Source: Mucilaginibacter sp. UR6-1 (lineage in GTDB: Bacteria > Bacteroidota > Bacteroidia > Sphingobacteriales > Sphingobacteriaceae). Taken from it: 64,000 bases of DNA. Both the position numbers and the translations under genes were made by a program. The notes under the pieces were generated by a model. The model worked only from the letters and a program-made list of their open reading frames with translations, was not told the origin of the DNA and ran no database searches. Where the stretch lies: NCBI RefSeq assembly GCF_020880975.1, contig NZ_JAJIWP010000003.1, positions 744,001 to 808,000 of the forward strand, given 5' to 3'. The stretch's first letter is position 1; each line of letters starts with the position of its first letter. Below are positions 16,851 to 26,274 of this stretch, in pieces.

Positions 16851-18524
16851 TCAGGCTCGCTTTTGTTTAAAGAACTCCTGAATTTGCTGCAATGATAAGG
16901 CATTTAAACATTTTTCTTTATATAAACCGCCTTTACGGGCAGCGTATACACCGTACTGCATATCATTATGGCCTTCTTTGCGGTGTGCATCGGGGTTTAT
17001 TGATAGCCAAACGCCCTTATCAAGCGCATATTGTTGCCAACGCCAGTCAAGGTCGAGCCTTAGCGGATTGGCATTTATCTCTATCACCACATTATTAGCG
17101 GCGCAGGCATCTATCACTTTTTTATGATCTATCTGGTAACCGTTACGGCTAAGCAGCAGCCTGCCGGTAGGGTGGCCCAGTATGGTAGTGTATGGGTTTT
17201 CAATAGCTTTGATAAGCCGGGTAGTGGCCTTATCAATATCCATTTTTAAATTGGCGTGTATTGATGCTACTATAAAATCAAACTTTTGCAGTATCTCCTC
17301 CGGATAATCCAGTGATCCATCGCCTAATATATCTGACTCGATGCCTTTAAATACCTGAAAACCATTCAGCTTTTTATTCAGATGATCTATTTCCTCATGC
17401 TGCTGCAATACCCTTTCAATATTTAAACCTTTGGCGTATACCGCGCTGCGGCTATGGTCGCACATGCCTAAATATTGCAGTTTCATCACATCGCGGCAGT
17501 AAACCGCCATTTCTTCAATGGTGTGTACGCCATCGCTCCATGTACTGTGGTTATGCAGCGAGCCTTGCATGTCGGCAAGTTTTATCAGTTTGGGCAAATT
17601 ATCCTGTGCCGCTTTTTCAATATAAGCATCGCCCTCGCGCAATTCAGGCTGTATCCATTGCAGGCCTGCTTTTTTGTAGATCATTTCCTCCGTTTCGGGC
17701 TGGCCTAATGGTTCAGACAAGCGATTGAGCACAGCCTGTACATGATCGTCATTACCGGTATTAAGAAAAAGCGTTTTAAAGTAATCGCCCTTTTCAACAC
17801 ACCAAATATCAACCATCAGGCCGTTTTCAAGCTCGCCGGTTACATGGTGGTCTATTACTTTTACTGATTTGAGCAGATCTGATTGTTCAAGCGTAGCCAA
17901 TGCCATATCCCGGTCATTGCTGCCAACAACAATGCTTAACTCGCTGATGATTTCGCTGTAACGCCTGAACTCGCCTGTAATATGCTTTAACGCTTCCGGA
18001 AAAACAGCCTTTAGCTGATCCATAAAATCATGCGCTTGCTGCTCCACCTGCGCAAACAGGAATTTGCCGTTGCTGGCCATCCTGAATTCAATGGCCTTTA
18101 TTATTTCGGCCTGGGTTTTGGCACCGAAGCCTTTCAGCTCTATCAGGCGGTTCTCGTTACAGGCATACAGCAGTTCGCCGGTATTTTCAATTCCCATCTC
18201 ACGCCAAATAATACCCACCTTTTTAGGGCCGATGCCTTTAATACCCATCATCTCCATAACACCTTCGGGTGTTTTTTCAATGAGAGCCTGCATCTCCTTA
18301 ATGGTGCCGGTTTGCAGCAGCTCGGTAATTTTGCCTGCGGTGCTTTTGCCTATGCCATCAACAGCCTCCAGTTCGGCAGGTGTTTTGTCGGCAACTTTAA
18401 AAGGCAGCTTATCAACCTTAAAGGCGGCGTTAGCTACTGAGCGTATTTTGAAACTGTTCTCTTCGTGCAGTTCCATCAGTTGCGACAGCAGGCGCAGGGT
18501 ACGGGCAATCGGTTTATTTTCCAT
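16851..18524 (-). CDS. polX: PolX-family protein with PHP domain, polymerase site altered
   Basis: A repair-type family X DNA polymerase homologue. Order of domains (numbering from the ATG at 18524): helix-hairpin-helix repeats about 1-150 (LEAVDGIGKSTAGKI, MGIKGIGPKKVGI, LKGFGAKTQAEI), polymerase palm about 155-300, PHP phosphoesterase about 320-557 with GSLHNHSTWSDG, MCDHS and the final NPDAH. The palm is odd: the usual GSxRR...GDxD is TGEFRR...ISELS here (183-197), so the two metal-binding aspartates appear to be missing, although the third (VDIW, 239) remains. It may act mainly as a 3'-5' exonuclease or phosphoesterase. An upstream in-frame start at 18551 overlaps the sppA terminator and is not preferred. 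First gene of the heptose operon. Confidence 0.88.
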   Translation of the reverse strand: MENKPIARTLRLLSQLMELHEENSFKIRSVANAAFKVDKLPFKVADKTPAELEAVDGIGKSTAGKITELLQTGTIKEMQALIEKTPEGVMEMMGIKGIGPKKVGIIWREMGIENTGELLYACNENRLIELKGFGAKTQAEIIKAIEFRMASNGKFLFAQVEQQAHDFMDQLKAVFPEALKHITGEFRRYSEIISELSIVVGSNDRDMALATLEQSDLLKSVKVIDHHVTGELENGLMVDIWCVEKGDYFKTLFLNTGNDDHVQAVLNRLSEPLGQPETEEMIYKKAGLQWIQPELREGDAYIEKAAQDNLPKLIKLADMQGSLHNHSTWSDGVHTIEEMAVYCRDVMKLQYLGMCDHSRSAVYAKGLNIERVLQQHEEIDHLNKKLNGFQVFKGIESDILGDGSLDYPEEILQKFDFIVASIHANLKMDIDKATTRLIKAIENPYTTILGHPTGRLLLSRNGYQIDHKKVIDACAANNVVIEINANPLRLDLDWRWQQYALDKGVWLSINPDAHRKEGHNDMQYGVYAARKGGLYKEKCLNALSLQQIQEFFKQKRA

Positions 18525-18547
18525 GCAGAGTATCGGGCTGTAAAAAT

Positions 18548-18576
18548 ACAAAAGCCGCCCTGTAACAAGGCGGCTT
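18548..18576 (-). terminator. Terminator downstream of sppA
   Basis: Stem AAGCCGCC (18552-18559) with GGCGGCTT (18569-18576), 9-base loop, followed in the minus direction by TTTTGTATTTTT. It separates sppA from polX. Confidence 0.75.
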
Positions 18577-18596
18577 GTAAAAAATTGTTTTATTAA

Positions 18597-20387
18597 TTAT
18601 TTTATCACCACGTTAAACGGCAAACGGGCCTGCGGCACACGCATAATGCTTTTAACCTGTTTTATCTGATCGTAATAACGGTAGTCAACACCAAGTTCTG
18701 ATTTAATGATGCGGGTTTTTACCTCAGCGCTGAATGCAGAACTAAAGCTTTTAAACGGACTATCCTGCTCTGGGTACTCAATCACTTTATAGTTTTTGAT
18801 GTTGGCTTTTTTAGCGGCGGCCTTCACAGCATCGTCAATATTACCCAGGCGATCAACCAAACCTATTTTAAGGGCTTGCTTGCCTGTCCATACACGGCCC
18901 TGGCCTATGCTGTCAATATATCGTTGTGATTTTTTGCGCCCTTTGGCCACTACGCCGGTAAACACATCATAACCATGGTTAACCTGGTTTTGCAGTATGG
19001 CACGCTCGGCAGGGGTAAGGGGGCGTGATATATCTCCAAGGTCGGCATATTTGCTGGTTTTCACATTGTCAAACGTCATGCCCAGTTTATCATTAAAAAA
19101 TTTCTGCATATTAGGCAATACCGCGAATATGCCTATTGAACCGGTGATGGTGTTAGGCTCGGCAAAGATAGAATCGGCCGCGCACGAGATGTAGTAACCA
19201 CCCGATGCCGCAACATCACCCATTGATACCATGATAGGTTTTACCTTTTTGGTGATGGCAACCTCGCGCCATATCACGTCCGATGCTAATGAGCTGCCGC
19301 CCGGTGAGTTAACACGCAGTACTACGGCTTTTACCTTATCATCCAAACGAGCTTCGCGCAGGGCTTTTGATAGCTTTTCAGATCCGATGGTATTATCATC
19401 GCCATCGCCGCCGTTAATTTCGCCCGAGGCATATATCATGGCAATGCGGTTGCGTGATGATCCTGAGTCCTCACCATCCTTATCGGCACCGCCATTGGTA
19501 GGCGCGCCATCATATTCATTTATGGTTACCGCGTTCAGGTCATCCTTCAGGTCGGTTTTAGTGCGCTTTTTCAGATCCTCCAGTACCTCATCCTTATATT
19601 TCAGGCCATCAACCAGTTTCAGGCGAACAGCATCTTCGGGGTAACGCACGCGCATGTTATCCGAGTAAGCAAACAGCGAGTCGCGGTTTATCTTTCTGCT
19701 TTTGCTGATGCCATCCAAAAAGTGCCCGAACATAGAGTTAAGGTACGAGGTAACCTGCAAACGGTTGGCATCGCTCATTTTTGTTAGCACAAACGGTTCA
19801 ACCGCGCTTTTATAGGTACCTACCTTTATTACCTGCGCCTCAATGCCCAGCTTATCAAGTGTTCCCTTTAAAAAGGTAACTTCAGAGCTAAAGCCGCTCA
19901 GCTCAAAAAAGCCCTGCGGGTTAAGGTAAATCTTATCGGCTACTGATGCCAGGTAGTAAAATGACTGGGTGTAAACCTCGCCATAGGCAACAATAAATTT
20001 GCCCGATTTTTTGAAATCGATCAGCGCGTTGCGTATCTCCTCGGTAGTGGCCTGGCCTGATGACAGGTAGCTCTCGTTTAAAAAGATGCCTTTAATGTTA
20101 TCATCTGTTTTAGCCTTTTTTATATTGGCTAATATATCGTTCAAACCCAGATTTTTATCTTCAAACCCCAGAAAATTAAGGTCAGCCAGCGGATTGTTGG
20201 GTGTACGTTCGCCAATGGGCTTTTTAAAGTCGAGCATCAGCACGGAATTGGCCTCAACAGGTGTTTCTTTTTCGGATGCGGAGGATATGATGCCCGCAAA
20301 AATAATTACAGACAGTACCCCCATTATTATAGTGGCCGCAAAAATACCAACCACCGTGGCGAGTACAAATTTGAAGAATTGTTTCAT
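18597..20387 (-). CDS. sppA: Signal peptide peptidase SppA, long form
   Basis: Degrades cleaved signal peptides in the inner membrane. The 596-residue protein is the tandem (67K) type: an N-terminal anchor helix (about 8-33), a first S49 domain (about 85-265) carrying the general base Lys193 in TYKSAVEPF, a linker, and a second S49 domain (about 315-520) with the nucleophile Ser395 in DVAASGGYY and then TITGSIGIF. Also visible is VVLRVNSPGGSSLASDVIWREV, typical of the second domain. Complete and canonical. Divergent from folK; ends at its own terminator. Confidence 0.94.
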   Translation of the reverse strand: MKQFFKFVLATVVGIFAATIIMGVLSVIIFAGIISSASEKETPVEANSVLMLDFKKPIGERTPNNPLADLNFLGFEDKNLGLNDILANIKKAKTDDNIKGIFLNESYLSSGQATTEEIRNALIDFKKSGKFIVAYGEVYTQSFYYLASVADKIYLNPQGFFELSGFSSEVTFLKGTLDKLGIEAQVIKVGTYKSAVEPFVLTKMSDANRLQVTSYLNSMFGHFLDGISKSRKINRDSLFAYSDNMRVRYPEDAVRLKLVDGLKYKDEVLEDLKKRTKTDLKDDLNAVTINEYDGAPTNGGADKDGEDSGSSRNRIAMIYASGEINGGDGDDNTIGSEKLSKALREARLDDKVKAVVLRVNSPGGSSLASDVIWREVAITKKVKPIMVSMGDVAASGGYYISCAADSIFAEPNTITGSIGIFAVLPNMQKFFNDKLGMTFDNVKTSKYADLGDISRPLTPAERAILQNQVNHGYDVFTGVVAKGRKKSQRYIDSIGQGRVWTGKQALKIGLVDRLGNIDDAVKAAAKKANIKNYKVIEYPEQDSPFKSFSSAFSAEVKTRIIKSELGVDYRYYDQIKQVKSIMRVPQARLPFNVVIK

Positions 20388-20473
20388 TAAATACGCTTAA
20401 TCTTTTTTATCTATGCAAACTTAATAATTCGGAGCATATAACACTAAGAGCTATCGGGTTATAATTTGTTACA

Positions 20474-20953
20474 ATGACGAAAGTATTTTTATTGCTTGGA
20501 AGTAATTTAGGCGACCGTAAAACGCTTTTAGCACAAACCATAAAGCTTATTGAACAGCGTGTGGCCCCTGTAGCGGCGGCATCGGCCCTGTATGAAACCC
20601 AGGCATGGGGTAAAACCGATGAGCCTGATTATATAAACCAGGTGGTTATGCTATATACTAACCAAGAGCCTGAGCTGTTGTTAGATGCCTTGTTGAATGT
20701 TGAACTTGATATGGGCCGCGAACGGCGTGAACGCTGGGGAGCCCGCGTTATTGATATTGATATTTTATTTTATGGCGATGGCGTGATCAATACGCCAAAG
20801 CTGCAAGTACCGCATAAGCGCCTGCACGAGCGGCGCTTTACCCTTGAACCGCTTACTGAGATAGCGCCCGGCCTTATCCACCCGGTGTTTAAAAAAAATG
20901 TTTTGCAGCTACTAAATGAACTGCATGATAACTTGATTGTTAAAAAATTATAG
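20474..20953 (+). CDS. folK: 6-hydroxymethyl-7,8-dihydropterin pyrophosphokinase
   Basis: Transfers pyrophosphate from ATP to hydroxymethyl-dihydropterin in folate synthesis. 159 residues starting MTKVFLLLGSNLGDRK. Seen: ALYETQAWGKTDEPDYINQVV, the ATP/pterin loop RERRERWGARVIDIDILFYGD with the metal-binding Asp pair, and VPHKRLHERRFTLEPLTEIAP. All HPPK signature blocks are present and the length is normal. Followed after 24 bases by the Hpt gene. Confidence 0.96.
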   Translation: MTKVFLLLGSNLGDRKTLLAQTIKLIEQRVAPVAAASALYETQAWGKTDEPDYINQVVMLYTNQEPELLLDALLNVELDMGRERRERWGARVIDIDILFYGDGVINTPKLQVPHKRLHERRFTLEPLTEIAPGLIHPVFKKNVLQLLNELHDNLIVKKL

Positions 20954-20977
20954 ATTTGTAAATTATAATCTTTCTGT

Positions 20978-21346
20978 ATGCCAGTTAATCAAGACCTTGA
21001 CCTTTCATTTCTATACGAGATAGCTGATGGAAGTGACGAATTTATTGTAGAATCAGTAGGTATGTTTTTACAGCAAACACCGGAGTTGCTGCAAAACATA
21101 AGCAATGCCATAGCCGCCGCCGATTGGCCTAATGCCGCCAGCGCCGCCCACAAATTAAAACCAAACCTTGGCTTTTTTGGGATGCTTAACAGCCAGGCTT
21201 TACTGCAGGACATTGAATTGCAATGCAAAACAGGCACACCTGATGCTGCCGATGTGGTACAAAAGTTTAAAACCGTTAATGATAATATTACGGTAAACCT
21301 TGCCGAGCTTGAAAGGGTAAAGCAGGAAAAAGAAGCTGGGCTTTAA
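20978..21346 (+). CDS. Hpt-domain phosphotransfer protein
   Basis: A 122-residue histidine-phosphotransfer protein, a relay between hybrid histidine kinases and response regulators. Its helices resemble a single Hpt bundle: YEIADGSDEFIVESVGMFLQQTPELLQNI, WPNAASAAHKLKPNLGFFGM with the phosphorylated His in AAHKLKP (near residue 54), and a C-terminal amphipathic helix. No kinase or regulator is adjacent, so the partners are elsewhere. The end lies 2 bases from the convergent purS stop. Confidence 0.85.
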   Translation: MPVNQDLDLSFLYEIADGSDEFIVESVGMFLQQTPELLQNISNAIAAADWPNAASAAHKLKPNLGFFGMLNSQALLQDIELQCKTGTPDAADVVQKFKTVNDNITVNLAELERVKQEKEAGL

Positions 21347-21347
21347 A

Positions 21348-21602
21348 TTAAGCCTGGCGTAGTGTGAACGAGTAGCTTTCCATAATAAGGTTGGCAAGCA
21401 GGTTTTTGCATGCTTCGTCAACCTTGTCGGTAGCTGCTGCTTCGCTTTCAGCCTCGATCTCTAAAGTAATGTGTTTGCCAATGCGCACATTTTGAATTTC
21501 GGCCAGCCCAAGGTTTTTCATGCTGCCGGTTACGGCTTTACCTTGAGGGTCTAATATTTCTTTTTTGGGCATTACATCGATCTCAGCCTGAAACTTTATC
21601 AT
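21348..21602 (-). CDS. purS: Phosphoribosylformylglycinamidine synthase, PurS subunit
   Basis: The small structural subunit that helps PurQ and PurL form the FGAM synthase complex of purine synthesis. 84 residues with the PurS order: FQAEIDVMPKKEILDPQGKAV, LGLAEIQNVRIGKHITLEI, and ACKNLLANLIMESYSF. Its start is inside the end of pssA (20-base overlap), so translation is likely coupled to a phospholipid gene instead of purine genes. purL and purQ are not in the window. Confidence 0.9.
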   Translation of the reverse strand: MIKFQAEIDVMPKKEILDPQGKAVTGSMKNLGLAEIQNVRIGKHITLEIEAESEAAATDKVDEACKNLLANLIMESYSFTLRQA

Positions 21603-22308
21603 TTGCTAATTTGAATTGAATTAATGATAGGGTGATATAAAATATGATAACCACCGGAACAGCGGCAAATTTAAAAAATAGTATCAATATTGCCGAAAGC
21701 AGCAGCAGTAAATAGCGGTAAATATTTTTATTGAAGTCGCGGTTCTTGAATTTTAACGACATCAGCGGCAGTTCGGCCACCAGTAAAGCGCACATAACCA
21801 GTATAAATACCGTTAACATATACGGGTTAAATAAAATTTCGCCCACGTTTGGTATTTGCTGTAAAATAAGCGGGAACGAGCCGATCAGTATGGCATTTGC
21901 CGGTGTTGGCAGGCCAATAAAGCTTTCGGCCTGGCGTGTATCATTATTAAACTTGGCCAGGCGCAGGGCCGAAAATACCGGTATCAGGAAAGCAACAAAG
22001 GGCAGGTACTCGCTTACGATACCCAATTGCGGGCCTTGCTGAAAAAATTCATACAAAATAACAGATGGCAATACGCCAAAGCTCACCATATCGGCCAGCG
22101 AATCCAGATCCTTACCGATGCCCGAGTAGGATTGCAGCACACGCGAGGCCAGGCCGTCAAAAAAATCAAATATAGCCGAAAGAAATATGGCGTACGATGC
22201 AAATATCAGGTTATCAGCCGTAAAAGTTAATACTATGCCTATACAGCCGCTAAACAGGTTGGCGCAGGTAATAAAATTTGGAAGGTGTTTTCTGACGCGT
22301 TTCTTCAT
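21583..22308 (-). CDS. pssA: CDP-diacylglycerol-serine O-phosphatidyltransferase
   Basis: Makes phosphatidylserine, precursor of phosphatidylethanolamine, at the inner membrane. The 241-residue protein starts MKKRVRKHLPNFITCANLFSG, and about eight helices follow. The CDP-alcohol transferase motif is AIFDFFDGLASRVLQSYSGIGKDLDSLADMVSF: D-x2-DG-x2-AR-x8-G-x3-D-x3-D is complete. A TTG seven codons upstream is less likely as start. Located after rho on the same strand, with a large hairpin between. Confidence 0.93.
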   Translation of the reverse strand: MKKRVRKHLPNFITCANLFSGCIGIVLTFTADNLIFASYAIFLSAIFDFFDGLASRVLQSYSGIGKDLDSLADMVSFGVLPSVILYEFFQQGPQLGIVSEYLPFVAFLIPVFSALRLAKFNNDTRQAESFIGLPTPANAILIGSFPLILQQIPNVGEILFNPYMLTVFILVMCALLVAELPLMSLKFKNRDFNKNIYRYLLLLLSAILILFFKFAAVPVVIIFYITLSLIQFKLANDKVSG

Positions 22309-22327
22309 TTCAAGCCATGAAGGTATC

Positions 22328-22382
22328 AATAATAGCGAAGTTACAAGTTAATTATTCCTAACTTATAAACTTCGCGATTATT
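22328..22382. terminator. Hairpin between rho and pssA
   Basis: AATAATaGCGAAGTT (22328-22342) pairs with AACTTCGCgATTATT (22368-22382), one mismatch, with a 25-base loop. There is no clear T-tract, so it may be a 3' end-processing or attenuating structure rather than a classical terminator. Confidence 0.45.
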
Positions 22383-22388
22383 AAATTA

Positions 22389-24017
22389 TTATGAATTCAT
22401 CGAGATCAGGAATTCTTCGTTGGTTCTTGTGCCGCGTATCTGGCTTTGCAAAAACTCCATTGATTCCTGCGAATTCATATCGGCAAGGTGATTACGCAGT
22501 ATCCATATACGCTGCAACGCGTCGCGGTCAAGCAACAGATCGTCGCGGCGGGTGCTGGATGCGGTAATATCAATAGCCGGGAATATACGTTTGTTTGATA
22601 GCTTACGATCCAACTGAAGCTCCATGTTACCGGTACCTTTAAATTCTTCAAAGATCACCTCGTCCATTTTTGAGCCTGTTTCGGTAAGGGCGGTAGCAAT
22701 AATGGTTAACGAGCCGCCATCCTCAATGTTACGGGCCGCGCCAAAAAAGCGTTTAGGTTTGTGCAGCGCGTTGGCATCCACACCGCCTGACAGTATTTTA
22801 CCTGATGCCGGGGCAACGGTGTTATAAGCACGGGCAAGGCGGGTAATAGAGTCAAGCAATATTACTACATCATGGCCGCACTCAACCATACGTTTAGCTT
22901 TTTCTAATACGATGTTGGCAATCTTCACGTGTCTTTCAGCCGGTTCATCAAAGGTTGATGATACCACCTCGGCACGTACGCTGCGGGCCATATCGGTAAC
23001 CTCCTCGGGGCGTTCGTCAATCAATAAAATGATCAGGTACACTTCGGGGTGGTTTTTGGCGATGGCGTTGGCTACATCCTTCAGCAACATGGTTTTGCCG
23101 GTTTTAGGCTGCGCTACAATTAAACCACGCTGGCCCTTACCTATCGGCGAAAACAGGTCCATAATACGGGTTGAGTAGTTGTTAGCGTCAGTAAACAGGT
23201 TCAGCCTTTCTGAAGGGAAGAGCGGCGTTAAGTGATCAAACGGAACACGGTCGCGCACTTCGGCAGGTATACGGCCGTTAATGGCCTCAACACGTACCAG
23301 CGGGAAATATTTTTCGCCCTCTTTTGGCGGGCGGATACTGCCACGCACAGTATCACCGGTTTTTAAACCGAATAACTTTATCTGCGATTGCGATACATAA
23401 ATATCATCAGGCGAGGTAAGGTAGTTATAGTCTGACGAGCGAAGGAAACCGTAACCATCAGGCATTATCTCCAATACACCCTCGTTTATGATAACATTAT
23501 CAAAATCAAGGTTAATGGCTTCCTGCTGTTTTTGCTGGTTAGGGTTAATACGGCGCTCAAATTTTTGCGGGCGCTGTTCGGCAGGGGCTTCCTGCCTGGC
23601 AACCGGTGCTGTTTCTGCCTGTACCGGTGCAGGTGCTTCGGCAGCGGCCTGTTCAGTTTGCTCGTTCTCCGGGGCATCATCCTCGGGCAAATCAAACAAA
23701 TTGGTATCGGTTACCGGAACTTCAGGCCTGCGCGCAGGCTGTGAGTTGGCCGTTTTTACAGAGCGTGTTCTTTTACGCGGCTTATCAAAAGCTTCGGTGC
23801 TTGCTTCGGCTTCGGCCTCGGGTTGTGTTTTTTCGGCGTAGTTTTGTTCAACTATACTTTGCTGAGCACGTGCAACTTCAATAAGTTGCTGCTGCTCTTT
23901 TATACGTGTTATAAGCTGTGCTTTTCTAAGTTCATCGGCCTCGCCTATACCTAAGCTTTTTGCGATATCACGCAACTCAGATACGAGCTTGTCGTTCAAT
24001 TCAATCTTATCAGACAT
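22389..24017 (-). CDS. rho: Transcription termination factor Rho
   Basis: Hexameric RNA helicase ending transcription. Length 542, longer than E. coli Rho (419) because of an insertion of low-complexity sequence (about residues 60-170, rich in Glu, Ala, Pro, Gln) between the N-terminal helical domain and the RNA-binding domain. The cold-shock-like domain with [16 protein letters not shown] is at 185-200, Walker A QPKTGKT at 303-309, Walker [17 protein letters not shown], and the Q/R-loop segments SGGVDANAL and [16 protein letters not shown] follow. Such insertions are common in Bacteroidota Rho by my recollection. The upstream 240 bases are free of genes and shared with pyrF. Confidence 0.96.
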   Translation of the reverse strand: MSDKIELNDKLVSELRDIAKSLGIGEADELRKAQLITRIKEQQQLIEVARAQQSIVEQNYAEKTQPEAEAEASTEAFDKPRKRTRSVKTANSQPARRPEVPVTDTNLFDLPEDDAPENEQTEQAAAEAPAPVQAETAPVARQEAPAEQRPQKFERRINPNQQKQQEAINLDFDNVIINEGVLEIMPDGYGFLRSSDYNYLTSPDDIYVSQSQIKLFGLKTGDTVRGSIRPPKEGEKYFPLVRVEAINGRIPAEVRDRVPFDHLTPLFPSERLNLFTDANNYSTRIMDLFSPIGKGQRGLIVAQPKTGKTMLLKDVANAIAKNHPEVYLIILLIDERPEEVTDMARSVRAEVVSSTFDEPAERHVKIANIVLEKAKRMVECGHDVVILLDSITRLARAYNTVAPASGKILSGGVDANALHKPKRFFGAARNIEDGGSLTIIATALTETGSKMDEVIFEEFKGTGNMELQLDRKLSNKRIFPAIDITASSTRRDDLLLDRDALQRIWILRNHLADMNSQESMEFLQSQIRGTRTNEEFLISMNS

Positions 24018-24276
24018 GATTTGGATTATAGTTCAAGAGAATTATTTTGTTTGAAGGTTATCCCCGCATTAGCAACGCAGCACTTTCGTAACTTATACAA
24101 CTGTTATAAAATACCCGGATTTTAAATTATTTCTTTAGTGCAAGAAAAATTCAAAGAGGAAAACATTGCAATGTTACTTAAATATTTTCAAATAGCAAAT
24201 TCTCAAAAATATTTATCGTGTTTAAGGCTAACAGTTTTATTAATTTTTAGTTTTTTTGACCCTTAAATTATTTTGC

Positions 24277-25110
24277 ATGATCTCCAGACAACAGCTTATT
24301 GAACAGATAAAACAAAAACGCAGCTTTTTATGCGTAGGCCTTGATACTGATATTAACAAGATCCCCGATTTTTTAAAGCAGTACCCTGACCCGATGCTCG
24401 AATTCAACAAGCGTATAATTGATGCCACCAGCGACCTTTGCATCGCCTATAAACCCAACGCCGCCTTTTACGAAAGCCGTGGCGTTAAGGGCCTGCAAAG
24501 CCTGATAGATACCTATAAATACATACCCAAAGATACCCTGAGCATTATAGATGCCAAGCGTGGCGATATCGGCAACACATCTGATATGTATGCCCGTGCC
24601 TTTTTTGATGAAACCGAAACCGAAATGGGTTTTGATGCCATTACCGTAACGCCTTACATGGGTAATGACAGTGTTACCCCTTATTTAAAATATGATGGTA
24701 AGTGGGTGATTATATTGGCTTTAACATCATCAGTAGGCAGTAAGGATTTTCAATACCTTGATACCCCCGAAGGGCACTTGTTTGAGACCGTTATTAAAAA
24801 GTCAAATACCTGGGCCGGTGCTGACAGGCTGATGTTTGTGGTAGGTGCAACCAAAAGCACCGAGTTTACCAGCATCCGCAAGTACGCGCCCGACAACTTT
24901 TTGCTTGTACCCGGCGTAGGCGCGCAGGGCGGTAGTTTAGAGGATGTATGTAAATACGGTATCACCAGGGATTGCGGCCTGATCGTTAACGCCTCGCGCT
25001 CTATTATTTACGCATCCAACGGAGAAGATTTTGCTGACGCCGCCCGGGCAGAAGCACAAAAGCTGCAAAAGCAAATGGAGGCTGAGCTGGAAAAGGCGGG
25101 GATTATTTAA
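24277..25110 (+). CDS. pyrF: Orotidine 5'-phosphate decarboxylase, type 2
   Basis: Decarboxylates OMP to UMP, the last step of de novo pyrimidine synthesis. 277 residues from the ATG at 24277 ([11 protein letters not shown]); a TTG seven codons upstream was not used. Seen: [25 protein letters not shown], the catalytic Lys-Asp stretch [29 protein letters not shown] and [11 protein letters not shown], all of the longer subfamily 2 (pyrF2) type. A GC-rich hairpin and repeats follow the stop. Confidence 0.96.
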   Translation: MISRQQLIEQIKQKRSFLCVGLDTDINKIPDFLKQYPDPMLEFNKRIIDATSDLCIAYKPNAAFYESRGVKGLQSLIDTYKYIPKDTLSIIDAKRGDIGNTSDMYARAFFDETETEMGFDAITVTPYMGNDSVTPYLKYDGKWVIILALTSSVGSKDFQYLDTPEGHLFETVIKKSNTWAGADRLMFVVGATKSTEFTSIRKYAPDNFLLVPGVGAQGGSLEDVCKYGITRDCGLIVNASRSIIYASNGEDFADAARAEAQKLQKQMEAELEKAGII

Positions 25111-25111
25111 T

Positions 25112-25335
25112 CACCCTCCTAAATCCTCCCCCAAAAGGGAGGACTTTAAATACAATAAACTGTCATTTTGAACGAGGTAGGAGGAGAAATCTACCGCTAA
25201 CCTCACCCAACCCCTTTCCTGTAGGAGAGGGGGAAATAAATTATAGTAATCTGTCATTTCGAACGAGGTACGAGGAGAAATCTGTCGCTTTGTAATGAAG
25301 GCGGACAGATTTCTCACTATCGTTCGAAATGACAG
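25112..25335. repeat. Cluster of palindromic intergenic repeats
   Basis: Four elements between convergent pyrF and the PNPOx-like gene. (1) 25126-25143: CCTCCC/GGGAGG hairpin next to the pyrF stop. (2) 25160-25197: single arm CTGTCATTTTGAACGAGGTA and on. (3) About 25201-25232: CCTCACCC...GGAGAGGGGG type. (4) 25251-25335: full hairpin whose left arm reads CTGTCATTTCGAACGAGGTA.. and right arm GACAGATTTCTC..ATCGTTCGAAATGACAG. The last family recurs at 29609, 30288, 35991 and 61597. REP-like; no transposase is nearby. Confidence 0.8.
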
Positions 25336-25402
25336 GTTTTGAAGTATAATATTCTGTAATCACTCCGCACTCGAAAATCCGAAATCCGAAATCGGCGAGA
25401 AC

Positions 25403-25939
25403 TTACGCTTTCAAATCACCTTCTATTGAATCATCGATAGTGGTACCCATAATTGCACCGGCAATTTGTTTAACAAAGGCGATGGCGTTGCCATGTTTAT
25501 TGTCCCAATAGTGGCCCTGGGTTGGTGTTACTTTGATTATGCTGATACGCGGATCACTTTTGCCCTCAGTAAACCACACTTTTAATATAGGGTCCCACAG
25601 CTCATCTATCTTGTTTTTATCTTCGCTTATTTCAGCTATGCCGTAAACATTCAAAAAGCCGGAGTATGACGAACTCTGGAACAGCAACTGCACAAACGGG
25701 TCGGCGGCTATTTCAGCATTTTTGTGGCTGTCGTTTGAACTTAAAAACCACAGATCGCCATTATCGTCTATCTTTTGTGGCGACATTGGGCGGGTTGAAA
25801 AAGGCAGCCCTGTTTTTATATTGCTGCAAAAAAAGCAGGTATCGGCCTTTTCGGCTAACTGTTTAAGTTTTTTCCAGGCTTCGTTGCCTTCAAGGTTCTC
25901 AAAATTATCTTCGGGCTGATTGGCATTAATGCTATCCAT
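25403..25939 (-). CDS. Pyridoxamine 5'-phosphate oxidase-like flavoprotein
   Basis: A split-barrel FMN-binding family protein (general stress protein 26-like), 178 residues. Seen: ADTCFFCSNI, TRPMSPQKIDDNGDLWFLSSNDSHKNAEI, VQLLFQSSSYSGFLNVYGIAEIS, and KVWFTEGKSDPRISIIKVTPTQGHYWD. These match the stress-protein branch, not the true PdxH that completes vitamin B6 synthesis. A role in general or oxidative stress is inferred from relatives only. Confidence 0.85.
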   Translation of the reverse strand: MDSINANQPEDNFENLEGNEAWKKLKQLAEKADTCFFCSNIKTGLPFSTRPMSPQKIDDNGDLWFLSSNDSHKNAEIAADPFVQLLFQSSSYSGFLNVYGIAEISEDKNKIDELWDPILKVWFTEGKSDPRISIIKVTPTQGHYWDNKHGNAIAFVKQIAGAIMGTTIDDSIEGDLKA

Positions 25940-26274
25940 AATATTTTTCGTTATAGGTAAATTATTAATACAATAACGATCGCGCTTCTATATTGTTTAT
26001 TGTTATTTATGATGGCAGTGTATCCAAGTTGCCTAAATTAAGGCAATAAGAACAAAATAAAAGCTGTTTTGAGCTAACTCATCCCGGTAGGTATGCACTT
26101 ACTTTGCTTTAATTATAAACCCATAGTACTGTTTCTCAGTTTTTTGCCCGGCAAACCATGCCGGTTGTACTTATAAAATGCGGCCGCTGATATATAATCA
26201 GCCGGAAAAGTGTATGCGGCAAAAGGAGTAAGATAGTACCATATAAACACCGTTTTTAACCTTAAAACTTAATT
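25940..26274. other. Gene-free upstream region of the GH53 gene
   Basis: 335 bases without an open frame of note. An imperfect dyad around 26182-26203 (CCGCTGA..TCAGCCGG) and a GCCCGGCAAACCATGCCGG stretch near 26147-26165 could be regulatory for the glycosidase. No clear TAnnTTTG box was found. Confidence 0.4.

Noticed and set aside
16851..18524. Frameshift or truncation as cause of the missing PolX aspartates
   Set aside because: The reading frame is open with conserved blocks on both sides, so substitution rather than frameshift is indicated.
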